Shown piece after piece: positions 60,301 through 64,000 of a stretch of DNA of 64,000 bases. The notes beneath the pieces are model-generated. The model was not told the origin of the DNA. It saw only the letters and a program-made list of their open reading frames with translations, and ran no database searches. Made by a program: the position numbers and the translations under genes. Every line of letters begins with the position of its first letter. The first letter of the stretch is position 1. The stretch comes from Sipunculus nudus (Eukaryota > Annelida > Sipuncula > Golfingiida > Sipunculidae), in contig CM049311.1 of assembly GCA_026874595.1 (NCBI GenBank), forward strand, positions 48,737,676 to 48,801,675, read 5' to 3'.

Positions 60301-60770
60301 ACAATATGATATATATCATGATACATCCAGTAACACCCTGATTATACAATATTATCATGATACACCCTGACAATGCATTAATATCATGATACACCCTGTT
60401 GATACAATATATATCATGACACCCTGGCAATACAAAATTATGATAAACCTGGATGATACAGTGTTATCATTATACACCTTGATCATATGATATAAATCAT
60501 GATACACCCTGGTCATACAATATTATCATGATACTCCCTGACATTATTATATATATATCATGATAAACTCTGTTGATACAAATTATACAATATATATCAC
60601 AATACACCCTGTCAATACAATATTATCAAGATATACACAGACGATAGTGTTTTCAGGATACACCCTGAGAAATTATACAAGTCAAGATACACCTTGAAGA
60701 TATATTATTTATCATGATAAACCCTGGTGATTCTATATGTATCAAGATACACTGACAATTCAAGTTTATA
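57390..60770. repeat. ~307-bp higher-order satellite of 'tatcatgatacaccctgaca' motifs
   Basis: The whole block is built from 'tatcatgatacaccctgaca'-type submotifs. A landmark 'ctgttcata' recurs with its 'gttcat' at 57814, 58121, 58467, 58774, 59081, 59388, 59695 and 60128. The intervals are 307,346,307,307,307,307,433, so five are exactly equal and two carry extra submotifs (+39, +126). Units differ at fixed sites ('gaaggttgatg' versus 'gaagtctgacg'; 'tgtatatatagtatatatca' versus 'gttgatacaatatatatca') that alternate between 58467 and 59695, giving a ~614-bp dimer there. The outer parts (57390-57650 and 60430-60770) are more diverged. Conserved 70-codon minus-strand frames are a by-product of the exact period. 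Confidence 0.96.
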
Positions 60771-60789
60771 TAAAACTGGATATAATGCA

Positions 60790-61780
60790 CCAGTCACCTT
60801 TTTATGATTATTCAAAATTGTTTCATGTGCATGAGTGGAGAAACATTTATAGTCCAATCACAATCAGCTGAGCACCGTGACCCATGGGTCCCTTGTTGTA
60901 CCCTGATATCAGGTTTGATAGCAGGTTTAATTTTATGCACATGGTTTTATGGTGTGGTATTGGTTTTAATTGATTTAGTGGCATAAGCTACTAAGGTACT
61001 TCATGTGTGTATGTGATAATGCAGATAAATTGAAGCCACAATGACTGCAGCGTCAGCGTTAATCAAACCATTATTTGCTGCCTGTATGCATATTAATTTT
61101 GTAGAACCAGAAGATTTTTGTGAGCATTCATGTAATTTTTGCTAATATAATTTCTCAACTCACAAGGGTATGTTAATTCGTGATAATAGTTCTCCCTGAA
61201 GATTGCATATAGATGGAAGCTCCATTTACACTAGGAAGATCCGTCAACCTGGCAGCACTGAACAGCAGGACTTAATGGTTAATATGTTCTACAGTATAAA
61301 GGCTTGGTGTTGCATACAGTTTTGTGCAGCAATATGTTGCAAATATAATGAAACATATTATTATATGTATTTCAATTTTTTTTCATTTAGTTATAAACAG
61401 GAAATATTTGTTTCCAGGAATAACACAGATATTTGCTGTAAAATTCAGTTACAAGTTACAACATGAAATGTATACTGACGCGTGGTCTCTTTATCTCAGA
61501 CATCAAACAATGCAAAACTTCCCTTAATGACTACTCATATTTTTTTGTATTTTAAAATTTTCTGAAACAGCAGAGGAAGAGTTGTCCAAAACAGAATAAA
61601 ACACATAATGACATACCAAGTTTTAGCTCTACCTCAGGGGGTAAATGTAAACAAACATAAACTTTGCATGATTATCTCAAGTATCCTTTTCAAATTCCCT
61701 TAATAAGAAGATTTGTATTGGACTTGGACTTGAGTTCCACATGATTTGGACTTGAAGAAGATGGACATAGACTCTAACCT
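60790..61780. other. Gene-free stretch
   Basis: Short frames only; nothing supportable. Confidence 0.5.
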
Positions 61781-61782
61781 AT

Positions 61783-61942
61783 GGGGTGTATTGCAATAAG
61801 GTGACTTAAGTCATGTAGGTGACTTAAGCCCAGGGGCATCTGTGTGTCACCATGGTAACCATTATGACGTCACAATTGTAATCATGGTATTTAGGCCCCC
61901 AACTGGGCTTAAGTCCAGTAAAATGTTATTGCAACAGGCCCC
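61783..61942 (+). mobile_element. 160-bp MITE
   Basis: Left 'ggggtgtattgcaataaggt' + 'gacttaagtc' and, near it, 'gacttaagcccag'; right 'ctgggcttaagtccagtaaa' + 'atgttattgcaacaggcccc'. The arms pair over roughly 40 bp with a short bulge. The 'ggggcctgttgcaataa' end style fits Harbinger/ISL2EU-like MITEs (inference). The target duplication is not clear. Confidence 0.78.
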
Positions 61943-62034
61943 AGGTACTCAGAATTAAACTTTCACTTTCACACAGATGGTGTAGGCTAGATTACATCAC
62001 TGGTAAATTAACATGAATTAATCATTTTCAGTTA

Positions 62035-62337
62035 GGCCAAAAAAATATAGGTATGGTTCTCAGGCACTGCCCAAGTCAGTTTTAACCCTCCGCATCAAAC
62101 ATTTTGATTTTGATTTTCATCTTTCAAGAGGATAAAATAATGCAATTTTTGTACGATTTTCTTTGTTATGTAGTGCTTTTACCTGTTCAGCAAAAATACC
62201 TGTTATTTTCATGCTTTTCCCTGATCATATGATATCTTTATCGAAACATTGAGGTAAAACAAAAGGTAAAAAAAATACCACCAGCACTGATTTCTGAAAA
62301 AAATGCCTGAAAACCATAACTTTTTATTTTTTTGGCC
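62035..62337 (-). mobile_element. Harbinger-like MITE, copy 3 (inverted)
   Basis: Ends 'ggccaaaaaaatataggtat' + 'ggttctcaggcac' and the inverted 'tgcctgaaaaccataac' ... 'tttttttggcc'. Flanks are TTA (62032-62034) and TCA (62338-62340), a degraded TWA. The interior matches copy 1 in reverse complement ('gcatcaaacattttgatttt', 'atgtagtgcttttacctgtt', 'gatcatatgatatctttatc'), so it sits in the opposite orientation. Non-coding. Confidence 0.9.
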
Positions 62338-62493
62338 TCATGCTGACAAAGTATAAGAAAAGCAATACATTATAATGAAATGATGTATTGGTAAAATCAT
62401 TTTGATATCAAAATACACTAAACAATTTGTCAGCAGGAAGTTCATTTGAGAAATTATAACAAGCCTTTTTATTTGTGTTTTTATTAGCGAAGT

Positions 62494-62870
62494 GTATTTT
62501 TGGGACATTTATGTTTCAATGGTACCTACATCAATAATTTGATAAAATAGGGCTCTCTTGGAAGTTAATTTGCAGCTTGGGAGCTCTTCAAGCTATTCAT
62601 AGCAAGTAGATGATACAGGTACCTCAGGGAATAATAAAAGTGCTTTCGTTTGCAAAGTGTGTGTTAAGGATATTATTAAAGTTTCATTTCTACCAACATC
62701 AATAATTTGATAAAATAGGGCTATCTCAGAGAATAAAGATTATTGTGTTAATTTGTGGCTAGGGAGCCTTTTGAGATATTTATCATAATTAAGTATCTTC
62801 CAGGGCTAGATCATACAACCAGCTCAGAGAACAATTAAGTGTATGTTATGTTGGCAGAGATGACATGTTT
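62494..62870 (+). repeat. 168-bp tandem duplication
   Basis: 'catcaataatttgataaaat' + 'agggct' occurs near 62530 and 62698. 'gggagctcttcaagctattc' and 'gggagccttttgagatattt' follow in both, then 'ctcagggaataa'-like text. Diverged by about 20-25% on inspection. Confidence 0.75.
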
Positions 62871-63259
62871 GATGGTTATGTTCATACAATTAAGTCTCAC
62901 AGTGCTGAAACATAAATAATGGATTTCAAATAGTTCCTGATAGCAGGGTGCTAATATTTCATGGGTGGTTGATTGATGGGGTTTCACTGTGAGTTTTATG
63001 CATATTGTAGTTAAAATTAAACAGATGATATTAGGAGAAAAAACATGATAATGAAAACCTTTATTCTTAACAACACAGGCCTTTTAACAAATGTAATAGC
63101 ATTGATCACAGGATCAGTAAGTTCAACCCCTATATCTCTTAGAGGTGGCCTAGAAACTAGAAAATTAGGAATTATATGTATAAAACCATGTGAACTGCGT
63201 CACTGTCTGTTATCTCATTATAAGCTTGGTATCTTTGTTCATACTGGCTTGTGGTCATG

Positions 63260-63450
63260 TCCATTTTTGTCCCCAGCTTCCTTGAAACAGGGGACATCGG
63301 TTTGAGTTCGTCTGTCTGTCCATCCGTCACGTTTTTGTTTTTGTGCGATAACTTTCCTAAATATTATCCGATTTCATTCAAATTGGGGACTGATTGCTCT
63401 CATGTATACCTTAGTTTTGAATCAAATAATGATGAAATGCTCTGTTAACT
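63260..63450 (+). repeat. Interspersed repeat with 'gtctgtctgtccatccgtca' motif
   Basis: 'ggggacatcggtttgagttc' + 'gtctgtctgtccatccgtca' + 'gcgataactttcctaaatat' is the style of spacer repeat also seen at 2.4-4.8 kb and widespread in mollusc genomes (general knowledge). Boundaries approximate. Confidence 0.5.
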
Positions 63451-63459
63451 GTGTGATAA

Positions 63460-64000
63460 GATTGTGAAAATGAACCCTCATGAAACACTCTCATTAGTAT
63501 AAAACTGAAAATTGTGAAAAAAATATATTGCAGTGAATACGTTGCAAACCACAGAATATTCATAATCACTTTTGGGCCATGTTCAACCTAAAGGCCTGAG
63601 AAACCCACATGTCATGGTCAGGGGCCCTGACTGCATCACTCAGTAAAAAGTTTGACTCAAGAACAATTTTCAGGGGAAGGGCTTTGATTGCATCATCCTA
63701 GTCATGTATGAATATTAACATGAACATCTACATTTACACAGTAGCAGGACTTATGACCATTGGGTCTTATTACCCCATCTCCCTGATAAAAAGTTATTAA
63801 CCCGTCTAGTCAAGCATGCCTCCCCCCCCCCCCCCCCCCCCATGATACTCTGCCTTACACTTAGTGACAGGAGGCATACTGGAGGCTCTATTACATCATT
63901 CCAGGTAGCAGGACCAAAGGGTCATTAGCAAACCCAAATGGTCCTGATAATAACTTTACATTTGCCAGTGAAACTATGTGCCACACAAACATGGTCTCAT
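63460..64000. other. Gene-free stretch with poly-C
   Basis: A 20-base poly-C at 63822-63841; no gene or other repeat seen. Confidence 0.5.

Noticed and set aside
57390-60770. CRISPR-like regularity of short motifs
   Set aside because: No constant repeat with unique spacers: both motif and 'spacer' recur in every 307-bp unit, AT-rich, in an evident animal genome.

Overview
The window looks like non-coding, repeat-dominated DNA from a metazoan, most likely a marine mollusc and plausibly a bivalve. The base composition is AT-rich and there are long (TA)n and poly-C/poly-G runs. No reading frame exceeds 147 codons, and there is no operon-like packing. Repeat styles typical of mollusc genomes are present: tRNA-derived SINEs, a LINE 3'-tail-like module ending in a 'ggcggagg' motif, spacer repeats rich in 'ttcaaggtcaa', and hAT and Harbinger MITEs. 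The species assignment is inference. I find no intact host protein-coding gene that I can support. The only protein homology I recognise is a decayed non-LTR reverse transcriptase at 8.3-9.8 kb.

Layout. 0-8 kb: (TA)n tracts, a minus-strand tRNA-derived SINE with target-site duplications (1637-1904), a ~150-bp tandem repeat (2.7-3.6 kb) and a related spacer repeat (3.6-4.8 kb). 8.2-9.8 kb: a tRNA-Thr(AGT)-like pseudogene immediately upstream of the LINE relic. 10.3-14.4 kb: diverged tandem repeats, then a dimeric satellite in which every half-unit carries the palindrome GGTGGCGCCACC at strictly alternating 129/148-149 bp spacing. The same satellite, with the same flanking module, recurs inverted at 33.2-34.4 kb. 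15.6-17.6 kb: a Harbinger-like MITE and a ~650-bp tandem duplication. 20-27.5 kb: several terminal-inverted-repeat elements, one with an exact 9-bp target duplication (21766-22309), and a nested pair of hAT-like elements (25.8-26.9 kb). 28-32 kb: old duplications and a 38-bp-arm hairpin. 35.3-38.5 kb: a fold-back element whose arms are themselves tandem repeats, with a second Harbinger-like MITE inside. 42.5-44.6 kb: a dispersed repeat split by a 1604-bp hAT element with a perfect 8-bp target duplication. 47-49.8 kb: a tRNA-like SINE head, the longest reading frame, a cluster of CRE motifs and another MITE. 51-54.2 kb: four small hAT-like MITEs. 54.8 kb: a 34-bp-arm hairpin. 55.8-56.0 kb: a possible promoter and first exon. 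57.4-60.8 kb: a ~307-bp higher-order satellite. 61.8-62.9 kb: two more MITEs (the second a Harbinger copy) and a tandem duplication.

The window therefore reads as an archive of mobile elements rather than a set of cooperating genes. The best leads are the palindrome satellite family present in both orientations, the three-member MITE family, the fold-back element, and a protein-like module present three times (16.3-17.4 kb in tandem, and 47.8-48.2 kb).
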